64,000 nt of DNA, from assembly GCA_016192145.1 (NCBI GenBank), contig JACPUT010000004.1, positions 1 through 64,000 of the forward strand. Reading direction: 5' to 3'. The DNA is from Acidobacteriota bacterium. GTDB taxonomy: Bacteria > Acidobacteriota > Holophagae > Holophagales > Holophagaceae. Shown here in pieces: positions 54,821 through 63,954 of the stretch. The translations under genes were made by a program, and so were the position numbers. The notes beneath the pieces are model-generated. The model had not been told where the DNA came from. It saw only the letters and a list, made by a program, of their open reading frames with translations, and ran no database searches. How positions within the stretch are numbered: position 1 is the stretch's first letter; every line of letters begins with the position of its first letter.

Positions 54821-56525
54821 GGCACTCTCCAAGCGCGAGTTTCTGGCCGGGCTCTCCGCGCTCGCCGCAGAGCTGCGCCAGCAGATCGAGGCCAAGGTCG
54901 ACGGTTTCGACCCCGATCCGGGCGCTCAGGAGGCTCGGAAAGCCGAAGCCGCCCGCAGCATGGCCTTCTTCGCGCAGACCTACTTCCCCCACTACTGCGC
55001 CGCCGCGCCTTCCGTGATGCACGAATGGCTCTTCGGGCGCCTGGTCATCCTTGGCCGGGGGACCGGCCTGCAGCCTACACCCCCGGACCCCCGCGCTCGC
55101 TCGGGCGAAGCCCTCGACTCGCTTCTCGCGGCCCGCGCCAAAGCGGGCGTCAAACTGGCCCTGGCGGCGCCCCGCGGCGAGGCCAAGAGCACCCTCGTCA
55201 CGCAGATCTTCGTGCTGTGGTGCGTGGTTCACGATCTGCGCCACTACGTCCCCGTGATCATGGACGCCTTCGACCAGGCCGCCACGATGCTGGAGGCCAT
55301 CAAGGTCGAGCTGGAAGCCAACCCGCGCCTGAAGCTGGATTTCCCCGCCGCCTGCGGCGAGGGCCGGGTGTGGCAGGCCGGGGTCATCGTCACCGCCAAC
55401 AACGTCAAGATCCAGGCCTTTGGTTCCGGCAAGCGCATGCGCGGCCTCCGCCACGGCCCGTTTCGGCCCGACCTCGTCATCTGCGACGACCTGGAGAACG
55501 ACGAGAACGTCCGCAGCCCCGAGCAGCGGGACAAGCTGGAGTCCTGGCTGAAGAAGACCGTCCTGCGCCTGGGGCCCGCCGACGACAGCCTCGACGTGAT
55601 CGTCATCGGCACGATCCTCCACTACGATTCCGTCCTCTCCCGTCTTCTGAAAAACCCCCTCTGGGAGAGCCGGAAGTTCCAGGCTGTGATCCAGTGGCCC
55701 GAGCGGATGGACCTCTGGGACCGCTGGGAGGAGACCTTCCGCAACGAGGGCGGAGAGGCCGCCGAGGCCTTCTACGCCGGACACAGGGCCGACCTGGAGC
55801 GCGGCGCCGTTGTCTCCTGGCCCGCCATGCGGCCCTTGAAGAAGCTCATGGAGATCCGCGCGCGGGACGGGCACGCGAGCTTCGATTCGGAGCTGCAGAA
55901 CGATCCCATCAGCGAGGAGGGCGCGCCCTTTGCGTCCGTGACCTACTGGGTGGAGGAGAGCCCCCGATGGATCTTCGTGGGGGCCTGCGATCCCTCCCTG
56001 GGCAGGCTCGGGAATCACCGGGACCCCTCCGCCATCCTCGTGGGCGGCTTCGACCGGCAGACGGGAACCCTGGACGTGGTGGAGGCGCAGATCTGCAAGC
56101 GCCTGCCCGACCGCATCATTGAGGACGTCATCGCTGCCCAGAAGCGCTGGAAGTGCATCGCCTGGGCCATCGAGGCCGTCCAATTCCAGGAATTCCTGCG
56201 CACGGAGCTGGTGAAGCGCAGCGCGCAGCGCGGCGTCCCCGTGCCCGCGCTGCCCGTGATCCCGCACACGGACAAACAGCTCCGCATCGAATCGCTCCAG
56301 CCCCACGTGGCCAATGGCCTCATCCGCTTCCACCCCCGGCTCATCACCCTGTTGGAGCAGCTGCGGCACTGGCCCAAGGCGGATCACGACGACGGCCCCG
56401 ACGCCCTGGAAATGCTCTGGAAGATCGCCTATGCCCATGGCCAGCCCTTCGCCTACGAGGCCGTGGGCAGGCCCGGTGAAACCAGCTTCCGGCGCGAGCT
56501 GCGCCAGCAAAAAGGGGCCTGGTGA
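54813..56525 (+). CDS. Terminase large subunit (Mu gp28-like)
   Basis: 570 residues. Walker A-like APRGEAKSTL at residues 119-128, Walker B LVICDDLE at 221-228; nuclease acids in VGACDPSLGRL and DHDDGPDALEML. It drives DNA packaging into proheads and cuts DNA headful. Coupled to DUF1804 upstream and to the portal downstream (one-base overlap). Confidence 0.9.
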   Translation: MDRALSKREFLAGLSALAAELRQQIEAKVDGFDPDPGAQEARKAEAARSMAFFAQTYFPHYCAAAPSVMHEWLFGRLVILGRGTGLQPTPPDPRARSGEALDSLLAARAKAGVKLALAAPRGEAKSTLVTQIFVLWCVVHDLRHYVPVIMDAFDQAATMLEAIKVELEANPRLKLDFPAACGEGRVWQAGVIVTANNVKIQAFGSGKRMRGLRHGPFRPDLVICDDLENDENVRSPEQRDKLESWLKKTVLRLGPADDSLDVIVIGTILHYDSVLSRLLKNPLWESRKFQAVIQWPERMDLWDRWEETFRNEGGEAAEAFYAGHRADLERGAVVSWPAMRPLKKLMEIRARDGHASFDSELQNDPISEEGAPFASVTYWVEESPRWIFVGACDPSLGRLGNHRDPSAILVGGFDRQTGTLDVVEAQICKRLPDRIIEDVIAAQKRWKCIAWAIEAVQFQEFLRTELVKRSAQRGVPVPALPVIPHTDKQLRIESLQPHVANGLIRFHPRLITLLEQLRHWPKADHDDGPDALEMLWKIAYAHGQPFAYEAVGRPGETSFRRELRQQKGAW

Positions 56526-58132
56526 TGGCCACACTCTTCGATGCGAATGGCAACCCCATAGACAAGAAGCTCCTTACGAAGGAGCTGGCCGCGCCGAGCC
56601 TCACCTCTGTGCGCCAGATCGTAGCGGAGCATCCCAGCACGGGCCTGACGCCCCAGAGTCTCGGCCGCCTCCTGCGGGTCTCAGAACACGGTGATCCCTT
56701 GGCCTACCTGGCCCTGGCCCAGGACATGGAGGAGAAGGATCTCAACTACCGCGCCCAGCTCCAGACCCGCAAGCTCGCCTGCGCGGGTCTGCCCCTGGTG
56801 GTGGAAGCTGCCAGCGACGCGGCGGAAGACCAGGCGGACGCGGAGCTGGTGCGGGAAGTAATCGGCCAGGAAGGGGTGGAAGACATCCTCACGGATATCC
56901 TGGATGCGCTCGGCAAGGGCTTCTCCGTCACCGAGATCCTATGGGACACCAGCGGAAGGACGTGGGTTCCGAAGGAGCTGGCCTGGCGCGACCCGCGATG
57001 GTTCCAGTTCAGCTTGGACGACGGATGGACCGTGCTCCTGCGGGACGTGGGCCTCCCGAAGCCGCTCCCGCCCTACAAGTTCATCGTCCACCGCCCGAAG
57101 CTGAAAAGCGGCATCCCCATCCGCGGTGGCTTGGCGCGGGCCTCCGCCTGGGCGTGGCTCTATGGGAACTACGTCCTCAAGGACTGGGTCTCATTCTGCG
57201 AGCTGTTCGGCCAGCCGATCCGCGTGGGCAAGTACCCCGCGGGCCTCGACGAGGACCGCATTGAGATCCTGCGCCGGGCCGTCTCCAACATCGGAACGGA
57301 CGCGGCGGCGGTCATCCCGGAAGGGATGATGATCGAGTTCGTGCAGGCCGCCAGCAAAGGCGAGAGCAGCGGCCTCTACGAGAAGCTCCTGCGCTACCTC
57401 GACGAGCGGGTGACCCTCGCCGTGCTGGGCCAGACGCTCACCTCGGGGCAAACCCGGGGCGGTGGCGGATCCATGGCCCTCGGAGAAGTCCACAACCTGG
57501 TGCGCCTGGATCTTCTGAAGGCCGACGCCCGGCAGCTCGCCTTTTCACTGAACCGCGATCTGGTGCGGCCCCTCATTGACCTCAACCGTGGGCCGCGGGA
57601 GCGCTACCCCAAGCTCCGCGTGCATGTGGAGGAGCCGGAGGATCTGGCCCTCCTCGCCGACAGCCTCGCCAAACTCGTGCCTCTGGGCCTGAAGGTTGAG
57701 CAGAGCGTCGTCCGGGACCGATTCGGATTCCCCGATCCTCCCGAGGGGAAGAATGTGGATCTGCTGACCCCGCCCGCCCAGAGCGCCCCGAAAGACGCGC
57801 CCAATCCGGCGAAGGCGGAGGCCGCCGAAGCAGCCCAGGCCCGCGAAGCCTGCCCCTCCTGCGCCCACACCCGCGCCAACACACTGGGCGAACCTGCTGA
57901 TCCCGCCGATCTCCTGACGGACCAGCTCGAAGCCCAGGCCCACGGCGCATTGGCGAAGCTCCTGGAGCCCGTGAAACGCCTGGTGCAGGGCGCGCAGAGC
58001 CTGGAGGAGATCCGCGACGGCCTGCTGGAGTTGTATCCCGCCATGGACAATGCAGGCTTCGCGGAGCTGTTCACGGAAGCCATGACCGCAGCGGCCCTCG
58101 CGGGACGCTTCGAGGTCGGCCGTGGCCGATGA
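56525..58132 (+). CDS. Portal protein (DUF935, Mu gp29-like)
   Basis: 535 residues from the ATG that overlaps the terminase stop by one base; a GTG three bases earlier would also work. DUF935 features: LTPQSLGRLLRVSEHGDPLA, LDALGKGFSVTEILWD, and a Thr/Gly-rich TLTSGQTRGGGGSMALGE. It forms the portal ring through which DNA enters the head. C-terminal 120 residues are Ala/Glu/Pro-rich, with ACPSCAHTR. Confidence 0.88.
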   Translation: MATLFDANGNPIDKKLLTKELAAPSLTSVRQIVAEHPSTGLTPQSLGRLLRVSEHGDPLAYLALAQDMEEKDLNYRAQLQTRKLACAGLPLVVEAASDAAEDQADAELVREVIGQEGVEDILTDILDALGKGFSVTEILWDTSGRTWVPKELAWRDPRWFQFSLDDGWTVLLRDVGLPKPLPPYKFIVHRPKLKSGIPIRGGLARASAWAWLYGNYVLKDWVSFCELFGQPIRVGKYPAGLDEDRIEILRRAVSNIGTDAAAVIPEGMMIEFVQAASKGESSGLYEKLLRYLDERVTLAVLGQTLTSGQTRGGGGSMALGEVHNLVRLDLLKADARQLAFSLNRDLVRPLIDLNRGPRERYPKLRVHVEEPEDLALLADSLAKLVPLGLKVEQSVVRDRFGFPDPPEGKNVDLLTPPAQSAPKDAPNPAKAEAAEAAQAREACPSCAHTRANTLGEPADPADLLTDQLEAQAHGALAKLLEPVKRLVQGAQSLEEIRDGLLELYPAMDNAGFAELFTEAMTAAALAGRFEVGRGR

Positions 58133-59327
58133 TCTGGCCCTGGAGATTGGTCTCGGCCGCATGCCCTTCCGGAAGGCCATCGCGTTCTTCCAGGAGAAGC
58201 AGCCTCTCCCTTCCCAGGCCAGCACGGATCTGGTCCATGCCATGCACGACCGGGCCTTCGTCATCGCAGGGGTCACCCGCCAGGACGTGCTTTCCGACGT
58301 CCAGGGACTCGTCCTAAAGGCGCTGAAGGAGGGCACGCCGCTGGCTCAGTTCCAGAAGGACTTCGAGCTGGTCATCCAGGGAAAGTGGGACCCGAGCCAA
58401 GGCACGGCCTGGCGCTCCCGCGTGATCTACGAAACCAACATCCGCACTGCCTACGCAGCGGGGCGCTACAAGCAATTGCTGTCCATGCGGGACACGCATC
58501 CCTACTGGACCTACCACCACGGTGACGCACGGCGCCCTCGGCCCCTGCATCTGGCCTGGAATGGCCTCACGCTCCGCTGGAACGATCCCTGGTGGCAAAC
58601 TCATTTCACGCCGAACGGATGGGGCTGCACCTGCTTCATCACCGGCTCGGACGAGGTGGACCTGGAGACCATGGGCAAGACCGGGCCCGACGCCGCGCCG
58701 CCGGAAAGGATGCGGGAGGTGCGCTACGGCGACCGGATGATCCGGGTTCCCGAAGGCGTGGATCCCGGCTGGGGCTATGCGCCGGGCGAGAACTGGTCCA
58801 AGTGGCCGGTGGAATCGCCCGCGCCGGGCTCTACCTGGAATCCGCTCACGCCCGGCACCTGGGAAAGCCTCGAACGGCCGAAGGCCCTGCCGGTGGATGA
58901 GGCCAAGGGATCGCTCCTGCCTAAAACGAAGGACCCCGAGGCTACGGTGGCCGCCGTGAAACAGCTCCTCGGAGGCGAGCAGAAGGTCTTCCGTGTGGGC
59001 TCTGGGGACTGGGCGATCCCCTTGGTGGCGGATGCGCGCCTTTTGGCGCAGGATCTGCCGCTGGCCCAGGCCCGTAGCTTGGGGCTGCTGGCGGACCTCC
59101 TGGAGGACCCCTTTGAAGTGTGGACGGGGTTTCTGGAGGAAGAGCGCACCGGCCAGGTGATCCTTCAGCACCGCCTGATCAAAGCCGTGGAGGTGGGCGG
59201 GAAGAAGCTCCTGCTACTGGCCAAGGGCAATGGCAAGGGTGTGCTGGAAGACTGGGAAGCCCTGCCCATGGCCGATGCCGCTGCCGTGAACCACGAGCGA
59301 TGGGGGCTGCTGGTCTATGGGCGCTGA
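58122..59327 (+). CDS. MuF head-morphogenesis protein with C-terminal toxin-like nuclease domain
   Basis: 401 residues from a GTG (VADDLALEIG), overlapping the portal end by 11 bases. Residues 1-190 are MuF-like: VIYETNIRTAYAAGRYKQLL, THPYWTYHHGDARRPRPLHL and GWGCTCF. Residues about 275-401 (VFRVGSGDWAIPLVADARLL, to NHERWGLLVYGR) resemble the phage barnase-EndoU-like (PBECR2) domains that sit at the C-terminus of many MuF proteins and are thought to be RNase-type toxins. Such fusions are inferred to be injected with DNA. The toxin call is by recalled family pattern and needs testing. Confidence 0.75.
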   Translation: MADDLALEIGLGRMPFRKAIAFFQEKQPLPSQASTDLVHAMHDRAFVIAGVTRQDVLSDVQGLVLKALKEGTPLAQFQKDFELVIQGKWDPSQGTAWRSRVIYETNIRTAYAAGRYKQLLSMRDTHPYWTYHHGDARRPRPLHLAWNGLTLRWNDPWWQTHFTPNGWGCTCFITGSDEVDLETMGKTGPDAAPPERMREVRYGDRMIRVPEGVDPGWGYAPGENWSKWPVESPAPGSTWNPLTPGTWESLERPKALPVDEAKGSLLPKTKDPEATVAAVKQLLGGEQKVFRVGSGDWAIPLVADARLLAQDLPLAQARSLGLLADLLEDPFEVWTGFLEEERTGQVILQHRLIKAVEVGGKKLLLLAKGNGKGVLEDWEALPMADAAAVNHERWGLLVYGR

Positions 59328-59832
59328 GAATCGCACAGCGCTGCTGACGCTGGAGATCCGCGATCAGCAGGCCTTGGCCGGACTGGCGAAGCTTCGGGCG
59401 GGCCTGCGCAGCAGGACAGGCCTCCTGAACACCCTTGGCGAAACCCTCGTGGAGAGCACCAAGCAGCGCATCCGCGACGGCGGGCCCGCGCCGGACGGCA
59501 CACCCTGGAAGCCGCTCCAGCCCCTCACCCTGGAGCTGAAGCAGAACAAGGATCGCGGAATCCTCTGGGATTCTGGAATGCTCAAGGACACCCTTGCCTT
59601 CGACCTGGAGGGGGACGAGGCCGTGGCTATCGGCAGCATGATGATCTACGCGCGCATCCATCAGGAGGGCGGCACCATCAAGCCGAAGGCGGGCAGGAAG
59701 GCGCTGAACGTGCCGGGACGGGGCCTCCGCCGGTCGGTGAACATTCCCGCGAGACCCTACCTGGGGATGTCGTCTGCCGATAAGGCGGTCTTGGAGCGGA
59801 AGGTCATCGCCTGGTTGAAGAGCATTGCCTGA
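59317..59832 (+). CDS. Virion morphogenesis protein (Mu gpG-like)
   Basis: 171 residues (MGAENRTALLTLEI), starting 11 bases before the MuF stop. Typical gpG pattern: LRSRTGLLNTLGETLVESTK, then IYARIHQEGGTIKPK and RPYLGMS near the end, the latter shared with phage tail-completion proteins of the gpG/gpS type. It likely acts at head-tail joining. The next head gene is displaced by the reversed gene at 59841-61454. Confidence 0.82.
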   Translation: MGAENRTALLTLEIRDQQALAGLAKLRAGLRSRTGLLNTLGETLVESTKQRIRDGGPAPDGTPWKPLQPLTLELKQNKDRGILWDSGMLKDTLAFDLEGDEAVAIGSMMIYARIHQEGGTIKPKAGRKALNVPGRGLRRSVNIPARPYLGMSSADKAVLERKVIAWLKSIA

Positions 59833-59840
59833 TGGGCCCC

Positions 59841-61454
59841 CTAAATCTTGGAGGCGACTTTGTGAAGTTCCGAGTTATACGCCTCGCTATTCATGTAATC
59901 CCATTCGGATTCAGGTATGGGCGCGATCTCACCATTTGTCTGCTTGAAGTAATAGACCTTGTCCAGCTCAAGCGACTTAACCAAACACAGGCTGGTGACC
60001 ACCCTCCACACAGGGTTCGTCGCCCTCCCGTGAAGGGTCATTTTGATCGCAAAGGTCTCCTCCTCTATGTAACTGGGAGCCATGGGAGGAACCAGCACCT
60101 TGAGATCTTGGTTCGCAGCAATGGGGTTGTGTTCGATGGCACGCCTAACGGGCATGAAATCGTATTCAAAGGCCGGAGCATGCCAAGACTTGCCGCCGTC
60201 ACTGGAGAGCAATCCCATCCTGGGGTTGTACAAAAGGTCCTTGGTGGTGAGGGAGGCGAAATACTTGTTATAGGCCATCGAAAAATGCTCGATCTCCGCA
60301 TCGAACGGAAAGCTGTTCCTGATATTCATCTTGATTTGCCTGTCCGGCCTTGCATCGCCCGGGTTGATCCAAATCGAGCCTGTTGAGAGGGCGGAGAAAA
60401 TGTTGACCCCAATCCCCACAGCAATTGGGATTCCTAAGATCATGCCTACCTTCGTGTACCAAGAAGGTTTTCTCTTGGACTGATTCTCCTCTGTGCTACT
60501 TACTTTGGATGGCTGATTGGTGGACCAGCGTTTGCTGAAGGCGACCCCCAGGGCAATCGGAGTGCAGCTGAGCACGACCTCTCTCCCTTGTTTCAACGAT
60601 TTGACCTGCAGGAAGGCGGCACAAGTTTGACGTCCCGAGAAAGAGACGGTCATTGATGTGGTTCCAAACATATCTCTTGAATCAACGAAGAACTCGATGG
60701 ATACACCGTTTTTCTTGAGATGCACCCGGCGATGATCATTGGTGCGCGTCTCCGATGCGGACTTAAAGTTGAACGCACCTTGAACGAAGATCAGCGATCC
60801 GGGTTGAACCAGCTCTCCAATTTGTTCTGTTTTCCAACATTCCCGTTCCAAATGAAGGGGTGGCTGCATGCGGACTAATTGATCGACCAGGGCCACGTAG
60901 AGCTTGTGGAACCGTTGGTCATCTCCATGAGGCATACAGTCATAGATTGAGTTGCCCACGTAGGAATCTGCTCCAGAATCCTCCGCCGCTAGGATCGGAA
61001 TACCATGACGATCGACGATTCCGCGCTCCACACAAAGGGCCATGAGATCCGCATCACCATCAGAGAGGGCTTCAGGAGACACCATCTGAATGACCCTGGC
61101 ATGGTTGATGTACCCCCAGGTGACTCCAATGGAGGCGAGTGGGGATCCTTTCGCCAAGGCGAGCTGCCCAGAAACAGAGGCCGTGATTTCTCTGTTGGAT
61201 TTTACTTTGGAAACCCAGGCGGCCTTCGCGTGCCGGAGGGCCGAAGGATCGAGATTCTTAGACATGCTTCTCGTTGTGTGGGCCTCATCGTGGTGCCTTG
61301 CGCAAAGAGCAACAAGGTTCTCTTCGACGTTATTGGAATGATCCCCGTCGATATGGTGAATCTGGCAACCCGAGGTCTGACATACCGCGCATACCCACTG
61401 GCTCTCGTACAAGACCTTCTGCACTAACTGGGCTGGGATGCGCTTTCTCGCCAT
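59841..61454 (-). CDS. HNH-nuclease plus membrane-segment protein, likely a moron
   Basis: 537 residues on the strand opposite to the phage late genes. N-terminal HNH: VCAVCQTSGCQIHHIDGDHS, then NLVALCARHHDEAH. A long middle follows with no family recognised, then one membrane segment (TKVGMILGIPIAVGIGVNIF, about residue 345) and a C-terminal exported-type part of about 180 residues. Codon use is AT-richer than the phage genes. GGAGGA lies upstream of its start, as does an inverted repeat at 61476-61496. Opposite orientation, odd composition and position between packaging and scaffold genes point to an acquired cargo gene. A defence or superinfection-exclusion role is inferred. Confidence 0.75.
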   Translation of the reverse strand: MARKRIPAQLVQKVLYESQWVCAVCQTSGCQIHHIDGDHSNNVEENLVALCARHHDEAHTTRSMSKNLDPSALRHAKAAWVSKVKSNREITASVSGQLALAKGSPLASIGVTWGYINHARVIQMVSPEALSDGDADLMALCVERGIVDRHGIPILAAEDSGADSYVGNSIYDCMPHGDDQRFHKLYVALVDQLVRMQPPLHLERECWKTEQIGELVQPGSLIFVQGAFNFKSASETRTNDHRRVHLKKNGVSIEFFVDSRDMFGTTSMTVSFSGRQTCAAFLQVKSLKQGREVVLSCTPIALGVAFSKRWSTNQPSKVSSTEENQSKRKPSWYTKVGMILGIPIAVGIGVNIFSALSTGSIWINPGDARPDRQIKMNIRNSFPFDAEIEHFSMAYNKYFASLTTKDLLYNPRMGLLSSDGGKSWHAPAFEYDFMPVRRAIEHNPIAANQDLKVLVPPMAPSYIEEETFAIKMTLHGRATNPVWRVVTSLCLVKSLELDKVYYFKQTNGEIAPIPESEWDYMNSEAYNSELHKVASKI

Positions 61455-61475
61455 GCTCAGTCCTCCAACCCGAAG

Positions 61476-61496
61476 TAGGCCAATCCACTTGGCCTA
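61476..61496. promoter_or_regulatory. Operator-like inverted repeat upstream of the HNH-membrane gene
   Basis: TAGGCCAA-TCCAC-TTGGCCTA: a perfect 8-bp inverted repeat with a 5-base centre, 22-42 bases upstream of the leftward gene. It may be its operator; the gene likely has its own promoter here. Confidence 0.45.
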
Positions 61497-61530
61497 TGAT
61501 CTTCGGAAGCCCCTCTCCTACCAATCCCTA

Positions 61531-61589
61531 ATGCGCTTTCCCTGGGGGTATCCCCCGAGCGCATGACCTTTGAGGCTCCCCGGAGCCTC
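61531..61589 (+). promoter_or_regulatory. Paired hairpins in the gpI leader, second one masks the ribosome site
   Basis: ATGCGC/GCGCAT with an inner GGGGG/CCCCC stem (61531-61564), then GAGGCTCC/GGAGCCTC (61572-61589). The GGAG ribosome binding site (61582-61585) of the gene starting at 61591 lies in the second stem. This could end the leftward moron transcript or restrict translation of the protease gene. Confidence 0.55.
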
Positions 61590-61590
61590 G

Positions 61591-62628
61591 ATGTCCCTTC
61601 CCAAAGCCAGCCACGCGAGCCAGCTACCCGAATGCTGCGCGGGCGAGGCTCTGGCCGAGTGGTACCAGCTTCTGCCCATCGGCACCTTCAGCGGGCGCGA
61701 CGGACGTGGGCCCTACCGTATCACCGACCCCGCCACCCTCCTGACGGCCTTTTCGCGCTGGTCCTGCGACCTCTGCGTGGACTACGAGCACCAGTCCCTG
61801 GACGCTGCTCAGAAGGCGGGGCCCATTCCCGCGGCTGGATGGATCAAGGCCCTGGAAGTAAGGGCGGATGGTGTCTGGGCGCGCATCGCCTGGACGGAGA
61901 CGGCTGCGGCCTGCCTCCAGGCGAAGGAATACCGCTACCTCTCCCCGGTCTTCAGCTACGACCCCAAGAACGGCGAGGTGCTCGCGCTCACGGGAGCCGG
62001 GCTCACCAACACCCCCAACCTGCACCTGCGGGCGGCTGCAAGCCGCCAGGGAGACCCCATGAACGAGCTTCTGGAGCGGCTTTGCGTGCTCCTCGATGTG
62101 CCTGTCACCACCTCGGCTGAGGATGTGCTGGGCCGCCTCAAACCAATTCTCGCGGAGCATTCCGCTTCCGTTTCCGCAACCCACCACCTCGCCAAGAGCG
62201 TGGGCCTGGCCGAAGGCTCCAACCTGGCCACCGTGGCGCAGGCGGTGCAGTCCCGCCTGGCGCAGCCCCCGGACCCGGCCCAGTACGTGCCCAAGGCCGT
62301 CTATGACCAGACAGCCCACAGCCTGGCCCAGCTCCAGGACCAGATGAAGGCCGGGGAAGTCCGCGCCCTCGTCAGCACCGCCATGAGCGCAGGGAAGGTG
62401 CCTCCGGCCCTGGAAGCCTGGGCCTTGGAATACGCCAAGCGCGACACGGCGGGCTTCAGGAGCTACCTGGAGACCGCCCCCGTGCTCGCCTCGGCCTCTC
62501 ACGCCACCGGATCGAGCCCCGAGCGTGGCACCGGCGCCAGCGACCTCACGCCCGAGCAGGAGGCCGTGCGCGTGGCCTGCGGCCTGGACCGTGCCGCCTT
62601 CCTCAAGACCCTCAACGCCCAGGAGTAG
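61591..62628 (+). CDS. Mu gpI-like protease/scaffold
   Basis: 345 residues from the ATG giving MSLPKASHASQL; a TTG seven codons upstream lies in the hairpin. The N-terminal 150 residues fit the Mu I protease: LLPIGTFSGRDGRGPYRI, VDYEHQSLDAAQKAGPIPA, and KEYRYLSPVFSYD. The C-terminal coiled, Ala-rich part after GDPMNELLERL is the scaffold (Mu Z) part, likely also made alone from an internal start at 62058. It shapes and then matures the prohead. Confidence 0.85.
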   Translation: MSLPKASHASQLPECCAGEALAEWYQLLPIGTFSGRDGRGPYRITDPATLLTAFSRWSCDLCVDYEHQSLDAAQKAGPIPAAGWIKALEVRADGVWARIAWTETAAACLQAKEYRYLSPVFSYDPKNGEVLALTGAGLTNTPNLHLRAAASRQGDPMNELLERLCVLLDVPVTTSAEDVLGRLKPILAEHSASVSATHHLAKSVGLAEGSNLATVAQAVQSRLAQPPDPAQYVPKAVYDQTAHSLAQLQDQMKAGEVRALVSTAMSAGKVPPALEAWALEYAKRDTAGFRSYLETAPVLASASHATGSSPERGTGASDLTPEQEAVRVACGLDRAAFLKTLNAQE

Positions 62629-62631
62629 CCC

Positions 62632-63033
62632 TTGTCCGCCCTCACTTCCGATCTCAGCACTCCCTGCCGCCTCGGGCGCCAATACGTCCACCCCTTGGCC
62701 GCAGGCGTGAAGGCCTACTCCGGCGGCATCGCCGTCCTGGACGCCGCGGGCACCTGCAGGCCCGCCATCACCGCGACGGGCCTCACGGCCTGCGGCGTCT
62801 TCCAGGAGACGGTGGACAACCTCCTCGGCAGCGCGGGCGAAAAGGTCGTCCGGGTAGAGAAGGGCGTCTTCGGTTTCCTCACGGACGGAACGATCAACCG
62901 CACTCGCATCGGTCGGGTGGTCTACCTGCTCGACGACCAGACCATCGCGGCCACGAACGGTTCGGGCACGCGAAGTCCTGCCGGGACGCTGGACGACTTC
63001 GACGGCAACCACGCCTGGATCCGCTTCGAGTAG
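62632..63033 (+). CDS. Head decoration-like protein
   Basis: 133 residues from a TTG start with AGGAG six bases before it, inside the stop region of the gpI gene (which ends three bases earlier). Small beta-rich protein with Gly/Thr-rich strands (GGIAVLDAAGTCRPAITATG, GVFGFLTDGT). Its size and place between scaffold and major head protein fit a capsid cement protein of the DUF2190 kind. Confidence 0.65.
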   Translation: MSALTSDLSTPCRLGRQYVHPLAAGVKAYSGGIAVLDAAGTCRPAITATGLTACGVFQETVDNLLGSAGEKVVRVEKGVFGFLTDGTINRTRIGRVVYLLDDQTIAATNGSGTRSPAGTLDDFDGNHAWIRFE

Positions 63034-63067
63034 CGCGGCCCTTCACCCCCTTCCCGGAGACCCCTGC

Positions 63068-63946
63068 ATGATCCTTAACCAATCAAACCTCGCCATCCTC
63101 TACCAGGCCTTCAAGACCTCTTTCCAGCTGGGCTTCGACACCTACGAGCCGCAGTACGGAAGGATCGCCACCACGGTTCCCTCCACCACGCGCACTGAGA
63201 ACTACGGCTGGCTGGGGCAGTGGCCGCGCATCCGGGAGTGGGTGGGCGACCGCCAGGTGCAGAACCTGGCGATGTACAACTACTCCATCACCAACAAGCG
63301 CTTCGAGACCACGGTCTCGGTGCCGCGCACGGACATCGAGGATGACCAGTACGGCGTCTATTCCCCGATGATGCGCGAGCTGGGTTATGCCGCGAAGGTC
63401 CACCCCGACGAGCTGGTCTTCGCGCTGCTGGCAGCGGGGTTCACCACGCCCTGCTACGACGGCCAGAACTTCTTCGATGCCGACCATCCCGTGGACGGCA
63501 CCACCGTGAGCAACGTCCAGGCGGGGAGCGGCAATCCCTGGTTCCTGCTGGATACCAGCCGCAGCCTCAAGCCGCTCATCTACCAGCTCCGCAAGGCCTA
63601 CACCTTCACGCCCCTGGTCGGGGAAGATGATCCCAACGTCTTCTTCAAAGACGAGTACGTCTTCGGGGCGGACGGGCGCGGGAACGTGGGCTTCGGCTTC
63701 TGGCAGATGGCCTTCGGCTCCAAGGCCGCCCTCGCCAAGGATGCCTTTGTGGCGGCCCGGGCCTCAATGACCAGCCTGCGCAGCGACCAGGGGCGGCCCC
63801 TCGGCATCCGGCCCTCGCTGCTGGTCGTGGGCCCCAGCAACGAGCAGCAGGCCCTGGACCTCATCAAGGCCGAGCGCAATGCGGCAGGGGCCACCAACAC
63901 GCTCTTCAACGCCGTCGACATCCACGTCACCCCCTATCTCCCTTGA
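63068..63946 (+). CDS. Major head subunit (Mu gpT-like)
   Basis: 292 residues (MILNQSNLAILYQAF). Matches gpT: AFKTSFQLGFDTYEPQYGRI, ENYGWLGQWPRIREWVGDR, NKRFETTVSVPRTDIEDDQY and QNFFDADHPV. It is the capsid shell protein. GGAGA lies upstream of the start. Confidence 0.92.
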   Translation: MILNQSNLAILYQAFKTSFQLGFDTYEPQYGRIATTVPSTTRTENYGWLGQWPRIREWVGDRQVQNLAMYNYSITNKRFETTVSVPRTDIEDDQYGVYSPMMRELGYAAKVHPDELVFALLAAGFTTPCYDGQNFFDADHPVDGTTVSNVQAGSGNPWFLLDTSRSLKPLIYQLRKAYTFTPLVGEDDPNVFFKDEYVFGADGRGNVGFGFWQMAFGSKAALAKDAFVAARASMTSLRSDQGRPLGIRPSLLVVGPSNEQQALDLIKAERNAAGATNTLFNAVDIHVTPYLP

Positions 63947-63954
63947 GGTGAACC

